Below, piece after piece: positions 46,252-57,400 of a DNA stretch of 64,000 nucleotides; within the stretch, counting starts at the first letter, position 1; every line of letters begins with the position of its first letter. The DNA comes from Lentinus brumalis. Its lineage: Eukaryota > Basidiomycota > Agaricomycetes > Polyporales > Polyporaceae. The stretch spans positions 1,674,001 through 1,738,000 of the forward strand of contig MARA01000007.1 in assembly GCA_001792895.1 (NCBI GenBank), given 5' to 3'. The translations under genes and the position numbers were made by a program. Below the pieces are notes generated by a model, which saw only the letters and a program-made list of their open reading frames with translations, had not been told where the DNA came from and did not search any database.

Positions 46252-47183
46252 CTACATCCTTCCATCCCGGTCTCTCTCTGCGATCCGCCGGCTGTAGACC
46301 GCCTCCTGATACAATGAATCTGATCCCATCCATCTTATGGCACCGTGGCAGTGGTCATATAACACGGTCCTGTTTCGCTGATATGATCCTGCTGTCCGGG
46401 GCATGTCCCACTCGATAGCTGTCCGATGCCCCAGCATCGTCTCAAACTTCAAGGCTACTTACCGGACACCGAGGTTCCCCCATCGTTGCCGTACCGGTTT
46501 CCATCCAAAAGACACGCGCATCACCAGATACCCCGTGTCCGGTGTCCCTTTGTGCCAGAGAAGTCGCAACCAGTACAAGCTCCATTGAGAGCTTGGCACG
46601 CTCGCAACACAGTACTGTAACACGTCCCTATATGTCATTGTCAAATGCGGCTGAATGCTCTCATAGCACTCTCCGCCATCGGGGACTATCACTGCCAATT
46701 CCGCACGTCCGGCATCCCGTGGATGGCATCGCACCATCATCATCAACTGGGCCTCCTCTTCTCTCTTCTCTTCCCGGTGCCCTTCCTGTATACCGCTGCT
46801 TTCCGTCGGACGTGGAATTGGAGCTCCAGCCTGCCCCGGCCGTGGCCAGCAGCCCGACGCACGCAGATGAACGACGGCTTCCATGTACATACTGTACGTA
46901 CGCTTGGATCCGGACGGACGGCGGACGCTGGCCTCCACGAAGGCCGTCGGACTTTGCTCGTGTCAAAACTCTGATTCCATCGCACGTCCATGTCCCATAT
47001 CAGCTTCCCATCGCTGCCGCACCAAGCCACCTTCTGCGCCGCGTTCCCGCGTATGGCTAGCCCATCGCAGGTGCGCCGCTCGTGCTTTGTATCCACCGTG
47101 TGCATGTAGCCCACTCGTGTGCGTGAGGGCCGGATGCGGAGCGATTGTGCGATATTCGCGAGCCGCTCTTCGTCCGTGCTCAT
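46252..47183 (-). CDS. unrecognised multi-exon gene model
   Basis: I do not recognise the family. The ATG at 47183 opens MSTDEERLANIAQSLRIRPS, RVGYMHTVDTKHERRTC, KVAWCGSDGKLIWDMDVRWN and DPS, with a GTACGT donor at about 46900. A middle exon near 46450-46510 reads VFWMETGTATMGEPRCP up to a GTAAGT donor. A last exon reads FETMLGHRTAIEWDMPRTAG, VLYDHCHGAIRWMGSDSLYQ and SRRIAERDRDGRM, then stop at 46252. Each piece has balanced composition, and the splice sites look right, but the acceptors and phases between them are uncertain. It may be intact or a relic like its neighbours. Confidence 0.42.
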
Positions 47184-47393
47184 ACCGGACCCGTGCTATC
47201 GCGCGTCGCCGCCCGGAGCTCGAGTTCATCTACTCATCCCGATCCGTACATGCATACACATCCGGCTTCTCATAGACTCATACCTCACCCCGCAGCGGAC
47301 TAGCAGGCTTCCCCGGATCCTGAACGCCACCACAACGTTTCGCGATATCCGACCGCTCAAGCTCAAGCCTCGTGCTGCCCTTCGGAGACCCCG

Positions 47394-48107
47394 TCAAGGG
47401 CTTCTCTCAATGTTTGCAACTCCCGACTGTGCCCGCATCCTTGTCGCGTGCCGCCTCCTGCGGCGGCCTGCACAGTCCAGTGCAGCGACATCTGCGGCAT
47501 ATGGATATGGGGCATCAACTACCCCATCTGCCTCTGCCTTCTGTGCTGTCATTGTCAATCATGATCAAGTGACGATGGACGGCGTCCGCAACAGGCCTGC
47601 GAACGGGCTCCAAGATCCCAGCGTCCAACTCTGATCTGGCAAGTGCCCACTGCAGTGTATGCTGATAATGATATCTGCATACATACCCGTCTCGTGAGTC
47701 CCACGGCACTACAGCCCCCGAGGTAATGTCCCGCCCGCCGACGGAATCCGGATTCACACCGGTGTATACTCTAAGGACCAAGGCATCATCCTCCCGCATG
47801 ACTATTGATTGAGGCGAGTACTTATCACCGATGACGACCCGTAGCTACACACTGCACGTTAGTGCCACCCACTCTGGATTCGGGACCGCGAGCGATGCGC
47901 CCTCCGAAAAGGTTGTTGGCTTGGTTTTCGTTGTCTGCGTATGTCAGGAAGTCCGAAGTAGCATATACTTATACTTATGCAGACACAACTTGAAGTACGT
48001 ACCTCATACTTGATATCCCTCGAGGCGACCTACTAGATCGTGTGCTATCGCATCCCACCGTCCGTCCGAGGACGGGGCTGGGGCTTTAGCTTGCTTTGTG
48101 GGGGCAT
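47394..48107 (-). pseudogene. gene relic, unrecognised, with frame break and in-frame stop
   Basis: The likely start at 48107 reads MPPQSKLKPQPRPRTDG. The frame then shifts by one base into WDAIAHDLVGRLEGYQ. An intron with GTATGA donor and CGCAG acceptor leads in phase to TTKTKPTTFSEGASLAVPNP and EWVALTCSV, then a TAG, then LRVVIGDKYSPQSIVMRED, LRVYTGVNPDSVGGRDIT and SGAVVPWDSRD. Further down, AILEP-like text (ELDAGILEPVRRPV) shifts again into AQKAEADGVVDAPYPYAADV and a stop at 47394. Two or three lesions in a clearly coding-like stretch indicate a decayed gene. The TAG could be a C-to-T change from CAG (Gln). Confidence 0.42.
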
Positions 48108-48289
48108 CTCAGTGAGGCTTGCTGGATAATTCGGAGTTTGCGCCCGAGTTGCGTTAGCCCTGCGTGTGCGTCTGTTGATACCGTCGCCCGTGTTCCCGGA
48201 TCACTCAGGCCAAATGCGGTATGTTCAGTAGAGGAGGAGGTTAGTTCGTATTCCAACCACCACCCCCACCACCATGATGGATACTCGTA

Positions 48290-48893
48290 CTTACCGATGT
48301 GGGCGGCCGCGCATCGTCGCCCACCTGCAAGACACCGCGAACAATTCCCTACGACATCTGGATCGGAGGCTTCGTCATGAAGATCGACCTCCTCTAGGCT
48401 CTACCTCCTCTGCGGCGCACACGGGCTCACGAAGGAGGACATCGAACGGCAGGAGCCCCTTACGAGAAATACTTCCCGCGGGGCAGACTGCCGTGGGTCC
48501 GGATGCAGTGGCCGCTTCACCTCTACAGTGCGTACCCTGTCCGTCGTCGTTGCGGGGTGGGGCATCTCGATTCTCCGCTGACGACTATGCTAGTTGTTGA
48601 CTGAGAACTCACCTCGGAAACCGCGAACAGATGACTTCCAAAGGTATCTACTGTTGTTGATTCAGGTTGTATGAGCTTCAATACGAATTACTCACCGTTT
48701 ACAGGGACCCTATGAGCATTTTAGCGATTAACCATGTGAGTCTGAGTGAGTAAGCGCGCTCTGGTACTCACTCAGAGCTGCAGCGAGTGGCGAAACTGCG
48801 AGAGATGGCTGGTATGTCGTTGAACACTGCATATTCTTGCATGTCTGACGCACCTTGACAGAACCAGCAGGACCTGTATGACATCGATGCGCA
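48290..48893 (+). pseudogene. gene relic, unrecognised
   Basis: Plus-strand coding-like blocks in shifting frames. IPYDIWIGGFVMKIDLL ends at a TAG. LYLLCGAHGLTKEDIERQE follows one frame over, then PYEKYFPRGRLPWVRMQWPL after a further one-base shift near 48456. Small exon-like pieces with good splice signals continue: DPMSILAINH (GTGAGT donor), LQRVAKLREMA (GTATGT donor) and a final EPAGPV with a stop at about 48880. The order and polarity are consistent with one gene of five or so exons. Function unknown. Confidence 0.35.
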
Positions 48894-48900
48894 GAGCGTC

Positions 48901-49046
48901 AAAGCCCCGGCCTGACGGCTTGGGTCGGGCTTGACATATCCTCGAGCCGAGCCGTCAGGCCGTCAGAAGCCCTCCTCAAAGCCCGGCTCGTCCCGGCCTG
49001 CGCGAGGGCTCGGCCTCACGGCTTGACGGCCTGAGGCCGGGACTTG
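48901..49046. repeat. GC-rich element with imperfect inverted repeats
   Basis: The left end AAAGCCCCGGCCTGACGGC and the right end, read on the other strand as CAAGTCCCGGCCTCAGGCC, match imperfectly. Inside, GCCTGACGGC, GCCGTCAGGCCGTCAG and CACGGCTTGACGGCCTGAG recur in both orientations. It could fold into a long hairpin. A MITE-like or satellite-derived element is possible; no target-site duplication was found. Confidence 0.5.
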
Positions 49047-50668
49047 CAAGTCACTACCTCCGCTGCTCCCGATAGAAACGTGGCTTCCGTGGACGTTCGT
49101 GGGAAGCAAGGTCGGAGGTCGAGCGGCGAACAGGACTCAGACTCGGGGCGGGGTCAGGAAGGAGATACTTAGTGGCGGTTCTTTCGGGACCGGGAGCTCG
49201 AACGGGAGCTTCTCCTCGCAGTACACGGACGCGGCGCCGCTCGAATTGTCTACTTAGTGTTGGTTGGCGCCTCAAAATACTTACCCTCCTCCTCCCAATC
49301 AGCACGATCTGCTTCCGCGGCCCGCGGGACACCAAAATGCCTGTCACTGTCAGGCCTGAGGCCTCAGGGCTAGGACAGACCCCCGGCTGCACGGACGGGA
49401 GAGACGCGTTACATACGCCCTCTCCCACCGCGCCCCTCGCCCGGGATGGGGCTGCCTCTTCCGGTGCGTCGAGCACTCCGAGGTTGTGTATCGTGGCGCG
49501 TGCGCTGACGCAACTCTGCCCTCAGACCACACCGCCAGTGCGTACTTGCCCGATCCGACTCATCAAGGCAGAGTGCGATGTGCGCATGGCGTGCAGGCGG
49601 TCCTATGGCCATCGGAGGCATTGCACGACTTGGAGCTTGGACGCCAACCACCGATCTCGAGGACGAATTGGCTATGTACTGCCGCGGCACCGTCTCTCAG
49701 CCGTCACCGCTCGGCGGGACGAGAGACGGCCGCGGCGGGCTTGCGGGGCTCGAGGCGGGTGCCAGGCGCATTTTTGACATCCCACCGTGCTCCCGGAAAA
49801 GCGTCCGAAAGAACGGCTGACAAAGACTTAGGACAGAGAAGCCTGCGTTCGCGGGTATGACCCTCCCGCGCCGCTCTCTGGCCGCACGATGAAACTTTCA
49901 AGCTCGCTCCAACTGCTCGCGTCCCGGCGTGCATCTAAGTACGTGGTGACAGATGCTTCTGAAGCGGCGTGGCTGGCTGGTGGCAAGTGCCGCGCTTTTG
50001 GGCCGTTTCATGAGGCTGCTTCCTTGACAGTGACAGCTTGCGCCCTGACTCCGCCCGCAGGCAGGGTTTCAAGAAAAAAACAGTCGCAGGTTGCAGAAGG
50101 TGTCATGGCCGCTGCGTCTCTGATCGACTTCTAACTTCCTCTCCCCAGGGACGGGGGTTCCCCGCAGGCTCGGCGTGCAGCTCGAGACTAATACCCCCGC
50201 CGCTACTTTCTGTTTTCAGACAGCCCAGACAGCTCAGACGGCTGATAGCCGTGAAGGGATTCCAGTCACCCGCAGGTCCGACGAGAACAGCGGCCTATAC
50301 AAGACGATACTCTCATCCCGTCTGCGCAGTGGGACCCCGCCAAAGCGGCAGAGGGCCTGTGTTATCCGCTATCATGTCGCGGATTGTGCCTTGCCTCGTC
50401 CGAGTCGGCGACTGGCACGCTCCTCCTCGAAGCCCCAGCAGGGAGTAGCGGCCAGTGCGCGGTCATCGAGGAGTCTGGGCTTCAGGCCACGGCCTGAGAG
50501 CACTTGGACGGACTGCACTCTCACGGGCTGCTTCTCAGGCGCAGATAGGCCCTGCACGATGCACAACGCGCCCGGACCGAAGCCACAGCAGCACGCAGAC
50601 ATGCGCAAGCGGAGTCGTAGACCACAGGTCTGTCCTCCTTCTAGCTTGGCGAACCGCCCGATAGTCGA
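49047..50668. other. gene-poor stretch with unassembled coding-like fragments
   Basis: Minus-strand fragments with coding-like text occur at about 49140-49240 (YCEEKLPFELPVPKEPPL in one frame) and 50372-50608 (LSAPEKQPVRVQSVQVLSGR). I could not join them into a gene. They may belong to relics like those on either side. No repeat or RNA gene is evident. Confidence 0.35.
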
Positions 50669-51127
50669 TCACTTGTCGAAGTGCCAGTGCAGGATCTGAA
50701 CTGCGACTCGGGACACGCGGTTATCCCTGGCCCGGATACATCGTACCAGCGGCGTTTGAGGACCTCTTCTTTTGCTTCTCGGCTTGCGACGTAGCCGGCC
50801 CGTCGAGCTATCGAGCCGCCGAGCATCCCGCGACGCAGGGACAAAGCCGTACCCGCATATGTACCAGGCTTCGACCGGCACGCCAGGCCAGCAAGCCCGC
50901 TGCAGAAGGGGTCAAAGGTACGCCCGTGCCACGACTTGGCCAGGAGACTCGGACCCGGGTGCGTACAGCTGGACGGTGACCCCGACTGACATGAGAACCA
51001 ACCCCAGAGGCAGTCACGTTCTAGGCCGAGTGTCTGAACGGTGAATGAGTCGGATAGGGCTCCGCAGAAGGCGCGGATATGATGATCTGGGAGGATGGTC
51101 GTCCTCGGCGTCGGTCACGGTGGCCAT
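50669..51127 (-). pseudogene. gene relic: one 153-codon frame interrupted by two TGA codons
   Basis: From the ATG at 51127 the frame reads MATVTDAEDDHPPRSSYPRL, LIHRSDTRPRT, then TGA (51014-51016). It continues without shift as LPLGLVLMSVGVTVQLYAPG and SESPGQVVARAYL, then a second TGA (50912-50914). It goes on PLLQRACWPGVPVEAWYICG, YGFVPASRDARRLDS, PLVRCIRARDNRVSRVAVQI and LHWHFDK to a final stop at 50669. The composition is coding-like throughout. Both stops would be Arg if CGA had mutated by C-to-T at CpG. The family is not recognised. Fungi of this group are not known to use selenocysteine, so decay is the simplest reading; a translated form starting at the internal ATG 50992 would still meet the second stop. 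Confidence 0.5.
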
Positions 51128-51978
51128 TGGCTCAGTCAGCGCTGTCGTAAGAGACCTACCATGTATCGGCTGCGTAGTCCACCTACGCGGTATGTGTAGA
51201 TATCTGTCATGTCGGTTGAGGGGCCCGTGAGAGCCGTTTGCAAACGACGGGATGTACTCGTATAGCCACCTGTTTCTTTACGTGTATGGAATCGCCGCTG
51301 CCAAACAATCGTCCGCCCTCACGCATGCTTCCCTCGCGCAAATGCTATCATAGCTTGGTGAGAGCATGTGTACACAACAGCTTGTCTGAGCCGTATAGTG
51401 GCTGAATCCACGTACTAGTGTGGCGTCATGCTGAGCGGACGCTCCATTCCGCTCGAAGTTTGTACGACATCTCTTATCATAGCCAATCTTGTCATGTACA
51501 AAACGTGTCTGTGCGTGCGCTGTGACTGACATATGGAGCTGCACAAGCCAGCAACCACAAGACACACCGACGGTTCGATGTGGAAAAAAGTCAGCAATAA
51601 TCATGGAACCACCACGCCTCCTCCGCACTTTCCACGCTCGGCAATGGAAGTCGCCTCGAGGTCTATCCCGTACCATGATCCCACGGAGACCCTTCACCCT
51701 GGATACCACGCGCAATCACCGAGCCTGAGAGAATAAGACAGACCACTCCGATATGACTAGGTATATACAATGGATACGTATGCATGCGGAGAGTGACCTC
51801 AACATCGGCAAATTCGGATTGAATGTTCGTCTCTTCTGACATCTGGTCGCGTCTGTGCGTGCGGCCTCACGACCTCTGACATCAACAACGACTAAAGTCC
51901 GTTCGTCCGCGCCTCCGTCGACAGGGCCACACCAACTACAACGCTTCTCCTTTCCGCTCTTCCGACTCGGAGACGTGC
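51128..51978. other. region between the relics and VMA2
   Basis: About 0.85 kb containing the VMA2 3' UTR. A 145-codon minus-strand frame at 51278-51715 has no recognisable feature. Nothing else is supported. Confidence 0.45.
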
Positions 51979-54206
51979 TCACGCGTCGTCCACGAGCTTA
52001 TCCTCTGCAGGTGCCTTGGCGTCCTCGGTCGCTTTGCGCGGCTTGCGCCCGTAGAACTCGGCGATGATCTTCGGGCTGATGCGGTTGAGTTGCTCCTTCG
52101 GGAAGATACGCAGCAACGACCAGGCGAGGTCCAACGAATCGAAGATAGACCTGCTCTCGTACGCGCCTGCACCCACAGATATCCACAGACGAGCGTCCGC
52201 GTTCCGGGAAGAGAATGTCAGAAGCCGCAGTGACACAAGCCATGCGCAGGGGGCAACACGCGAAGTGCAGATAAGAGGAACATTGAAACCGTCAGAATCA
52301 GGACAAGGATAATGTGAGGGATGAGCGCGACCACGTACCCTGACCCACGAACTGCTTCTCGAACTTGTCAAGGAACTCCAGTGCAAGCTTGTCCTCTGGT
52401 GAGAGCGCCTCCTCACCGACGACAGCCTTCATAGCCGCCGCGTCACGTCCGATAGCGTACTTTGCATACTGCACAAAGCAACTTCGTATCAGTCCTGGTC
52501 ACACGCGCTGCCAAATTGTGGCGCAATTAGTGACCCACCAGCTGGTTCGAGACATCACTGTGGTCCTTGCGTGTCAGCTTCTCACCAATGGCGCTCTTCA
52601 TGAGACGCGAAAGCGAGGGTAGCACGTTGATCGGTGGGTATATCTGTCTGTTGTGCAGCTGACGGTCGACGAAGATCTGGCCCTCCGTAATGTACCCGGT
52701 GAGATCGGGAATTGGGTGAGTAATATCTGGTGAGGGTACAAGCAACGAGTAGCGCAGCATGGCGTGAAGTCAGGGCTAAATGAACGGAACGGGGGAGGCA
52801 GCTGAGGCGCGGACGCACCGTCATTAGGCATGGTCAAGATGGGGATCTGGGTGATCGAGCCGTTGCGACCCTGCACGCGACCTGCACGCTCGTAAATCGT
52901 GGACAAGTCCGTGTACATGTAACCTGGATATCCACGACGACCAGGGACCTCCTCTCGCGCGGCTGAAACCTGCAGTTCATAGCAGAACCAGTGAGTATGG
53001 AAGGTATTTGTGCTCGGGAGAAAGCACTTGCCTCACGCAGCGCGTCCGCGTACGATGACATGTCGGTAAGAATGACGAGAACGTGCTTCTCAAGTTGGTA
53101 GGCGTAGTACTCCGCCGTGGTGAGCGCGAGACGTGGTGTGATGATACGCTCGATCGTGGGGTCGTTCGCAAGGTTGAAGAAAAGCGTGACACGGTCCAGA
53201 CTGCCGTTCTCCTCGAAGTCTTGCTTGAAGAACCGCGCAGTCTCCATGTTGACACCCATGGCGGCGAACACGACAGAGAAGTTGTCTTCGTGGCCATCAA
53301 GCGCGTCCTTCGTAGGACCCTTTACCAATCCTGCTTGTCGTACGATCTGCGCCGCAATCTTGGAAAGGAAAGAGAGTTAGCACGTTGAGGCCTCGACGGA
53401 AGTTGATCGACTGCGTGAGGTGCTGCGTACCTCGTTGTGCGGCAGACCTGCAGCCGAGAAGATTGGGATCTTCTGTCCTCGTGCGATAGAGTTCATGGTG
53501 TCAATGGTAGAGATACCGGTCTGAATCATCTCCTCGGGGTATATACGAGAGTAGGGGTTGATAGGAGAGCCTGATGGATGCTCCACTAAGGGAATTTGAA
53601 GACATATTATAACTGAGCACGTACCGTTGATGTCCAGGTAGTCCTCCGCAAACACTTTCGGTCCGTTATCAATGGGCTGACCAGAGCCGTTGAAGATACG
53701 ACCCAACATGTCCTCCGCCACTGGAAGCTTCATGCTGCTACCGGTGAACTCGACATGTGTCGCCTTCACATCCACGCCAGACGTGCCCTCGAAGACTTGC
53801 ACGATCGCCTTCTTGCCCTGCACTTCCAGCACTTGACCCCCGCGCTTCGTGCCGTCTGGAAGTGTTAACTGGACAATCTCGTTGTACGACGGAAACTGCG
53901 ATCGAACTGAGTCTCCAAAGTCAGTACGTGCAATAGGGATAAAGCTCACCTTGACGTTGTCCAGAACTACTAGCGGGCTGCACCGAGTTCACATCCGATG
54001 CGCTAGATGAGATGCAACATACACACTCACCCGTTGACCGCTGATACTGTCCGGTAGTCTGCGCGTCCAATCCTCGCTCAGTGTCCCATCTCCGCCATTC
54101 CCGGTTGTAGATCCTCACCAATGTGTGGCTTGACGTTGTATTCGCGTGTCACCGCGGCCGCGTTAATAGCAGCGAGTTCATGATCACTGATGCGCGGGCT
54201 AACCAT
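51979..54206 (-). CDS. VMA2: V-type proton ATPase subunit B
   Basis: This is the non-catalytic nucleotide-binding B subunit of the peripheral V1 sector, which alternates with subunit A to drive acidification of vacuoles and endosomes. The start at 54206 gives [20 protein letters not shown], then EYNVKPHI. Short exons supply [19 protein letters not shown] and [18 protein letters not shown]. The core follows: [93 protein letters not shown] and [19 protein letters not shown]. It continues [53 protein letters not shown] and [13 protein letters not shown]. The C-terminus is KLVDDA. About eleven exons; complete and highly conserved. Confidence 0.96.
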
Positions 54207-54414
54207 ACCGTTAGTCGTGGAGGAGGGAGAAGAGCTGTAGGCCCTCGAAACGGTGACGTCCGGCCAAGCGGGTAAGGCACTCAGCCATAGTCCGTCATTT
54301 TCCCACGCATAGCTTCAGGCCATACATAAGTTGAGGTAACATATGAGATGATAACGGTTGTCTAATGAGTGAGTCCTCGACAAGCCGAAGTAATGTACAG
54401 GGTATGAATGCTCC

Positions 54415-57400
54415 TTATGCACTTGACAACAGCTCAATGCATCGCCCAGCCGCTTTCTGAACCATGGCGACATCCCCGGAAGACCTGGCAGGATGGTTAA
54501 GACGGATAAGTGCCTCAAGCCAGTGCATGAAAACTCACCACTCTGTCTCGAGCAAGATCTCCTCGACTTCGTCCGTTTCCAACCCTGTGTCCTTGCTTGA
54601 CAGTACGACGTACAGGTATTCGGCGGTGTCTGCGCGCACCTACATACGGTCACTGTCCGTCAGGATGCATCCATAGGACGACCGACTTACCCTGGGGTAC
54701 TGATGTGTGAGGTAAGTAGTCAATGATTCGATGCAGTCCTTCTGAAAATCAGGGAGTGCGAGAAGGTTCACCAAGCTGAGCATGTATTGAGTATGACCAC
54801 TTCGCAAGACGTGACACTGGCTCACCATCTCATCGATGCGGTAATTCGCTGAGGATTCTTCAGCTTCGTCGCATTCTTGGTGACCAGCGACAGCAAAGAA
54901 CGCAGGCTGACCTCAAGCAATTAGCTCAGAGACTATTTCAACATTGGATTACGCACGTCTTCATGCCCTCCGGATCCTGCGGCAGGTTTTCGAACACATC
55001 GGCCTCCAACAGGACGTTGAACGTCTGCAGGACGGGCATAACCACATTGTTCGAGCTGATCTTTGTCATGGCTTGTGCGAGAAGATCTTGCGCAAAGCTG
55101 CGAAGATCGTATCGGTCGGGCTCGTCCGTGACCACCGGCATTTCTGAGGCCCATTCAATCAAAGCGGCAGTTACTGGCCGTTGCTGTCAGTATGGTCAGC
55201 GAACGAGAAACCTCGCGGCACGGGAAGCGCAACGCACCGTGCTGTCAGTCTTCGTGCTCGCACTAAGCACGATCCCCGCAAGAACTTGGCCCCGGTACCG
55301 CTCAATGTCCAAGAGCTGTATAGCCCGGGGGAACAGCCATGCTCCGTCGTTCCATCCTAGGGACTCCTGTTCGCTGCACATCCCTTGGAATAAAGTACAG
55401 CATCCGGACTAGTTGGAGACGTCATACCTCAGGAACAGTTCCTTTATCTTCTGTTCGCCCCGAATTTTCCAAGGGGCCGGATCTGCCACCGCCGGAGATG
55501 GAAGGAGCAGAATGGCGAGGAAGTTCTCTCCTGCGATTTGCCTGACGTTGTCCAATCTCTCCACCCCTTGCTTCAGGATGCCGGCGATTGCGGAATGGAA
55601 GCTCTCCGGAGGCAGGTACGCTGCGAAATCTGGCAGCGCACTCGCATGCAAGAATAGGGTCTGAATGAACGACGTCAGGCCTTTCACACACGAGATGCGG
55701 GCCCATGAGCCCACATCACCGCGTTCGTCACTGGTGTAATCTGTCAGACCATCCAGCATGGCGTCTGTCATCTGGTTGACCATGTCCGCGGAGAGATCTA
55801 GGGAACCGTCAGACTAGGTTGGGGGAGGGGGGCGAGAGATGCGAGGCGCACTTTCCAGTAACACATCTCCGACATTCCTCAGTAATTGCGGCATCGAGTC
55901 GAACACGTTCCGTCGGGCCTCGATGTTTGTGCTACCCGTGCCACTCTTTGCATCACATCAGCATGCTGCCCTACCGATTAGGATCGCGCAAATTACCTTG
56001 CGATCCACCATCCTTAGAAGGCATCTTACGGCGTCCACAACGCCATGCTTGTGCTTCGCATAGTCCAACACACCAAGCACTCTGGCGAGGCTCTGCTGCA
56101 TCGGTGGACTTCCGCCCTCGAAGTCCTTGATGAGTCGCTGCACGACCGCCGAACAGTCGACAAGCCGACTGACGGCGGCAAGCGCGTCCGCGGCAGCTTC
56201 TTGTACTGTGACGCTCTTGCTCTTCAGCCCGGAGTCGACGACCTGTCGCCATTGTGGTGCCGTAGTTTGCGAGTGCTGAATCTCAGCAAGGGAGACGCCA
56301 GAAGCGATAAGTCGGCACGCCGCTGCCGCAACGAGATCGTGTCGGGAAGACTGGATCATCGTGAGAGGAACATTGGAAAGAGCCGCGAATACCTACGGAG
56401 GCAGCATATGTCGGAGACATGATCGTAACCTTCATGAGATATTTAGACGACTGACCTTGCGCCGTGCTACTGCGAGCTCCTCGTGGTGTGCAGAATCGCG
56501 GAAAGCCGCTGCGAGCTCTGTGAGAGCGAGCAGACCTCCGTGAATGTCTCCCGGATCTGGCATGGTCAGCAGGGCAGCCTACGGCCGAGTGAGGCAATGC
56601 GACATGGCCGTCGTGCGTGACCACGCACCGCTCGTGTGGCTGCACCAGGACCCAACTCCACCAAATCGAGTTCACAAATCACCCTCAGTGACTGTGCACC
56701 GATTTGTCTCATAGCTGGATCCCAGTGCCTCAGCGTGACTGAGAGAAGGTGGTCGATCAGGAACGGTCGATACTCTTCATGTCTGAATACACCAGAGTCA
56801 GCATATGGGAAGCACACGTTGCTATTGTACTCACTCCGCGACCTCGGGTGCAGCGACTGTGAACGAATTCCTGCGTACTCCGACAGCATAGAAGTCGGTT
56901 TTCCGTAGGACGTCGATGCCGTGGGGAAAGAGACTCTACTACCTCGATGAGCTTCCGTATGGCACTTTACTGAGATTGCGCTCACCGTTCTGCCGACGTA
57001 TTCTTGGAATGCCGCACTTGCGGCCCTACGAATTTGTATCTCGCGGTCGAAGAGTGAGACGGCGACCAGTCTCCTGGCAAGCTCTAGCGCATGCGGCCTC
57101 AGGGCATCCACGCCCTGCGCTCTCGCAAGTGACCAAAGGACATAGGAGGCCGCATCCCGAACATTCGAGCCGATGGAGTGTGCGCCCTTCCGGATGTCGA
57201 AGTACAATGCCTGCCCAGATCATTTGAGCACCTGCGGACACGTCAGAACGGCATGGCCCACCTTGTGCAGCCACCCAATCAGTTCGGCCAACCGCTGGTC
57301 CGGAATGAGACCGCGTCTGGCCATCTCCGCACAAGCGAGGCAGGCCCCGTGCCAAGTCCCCTCCGCGACGCTGGGCATGTCGTAAAGACTAGCAACAGCA

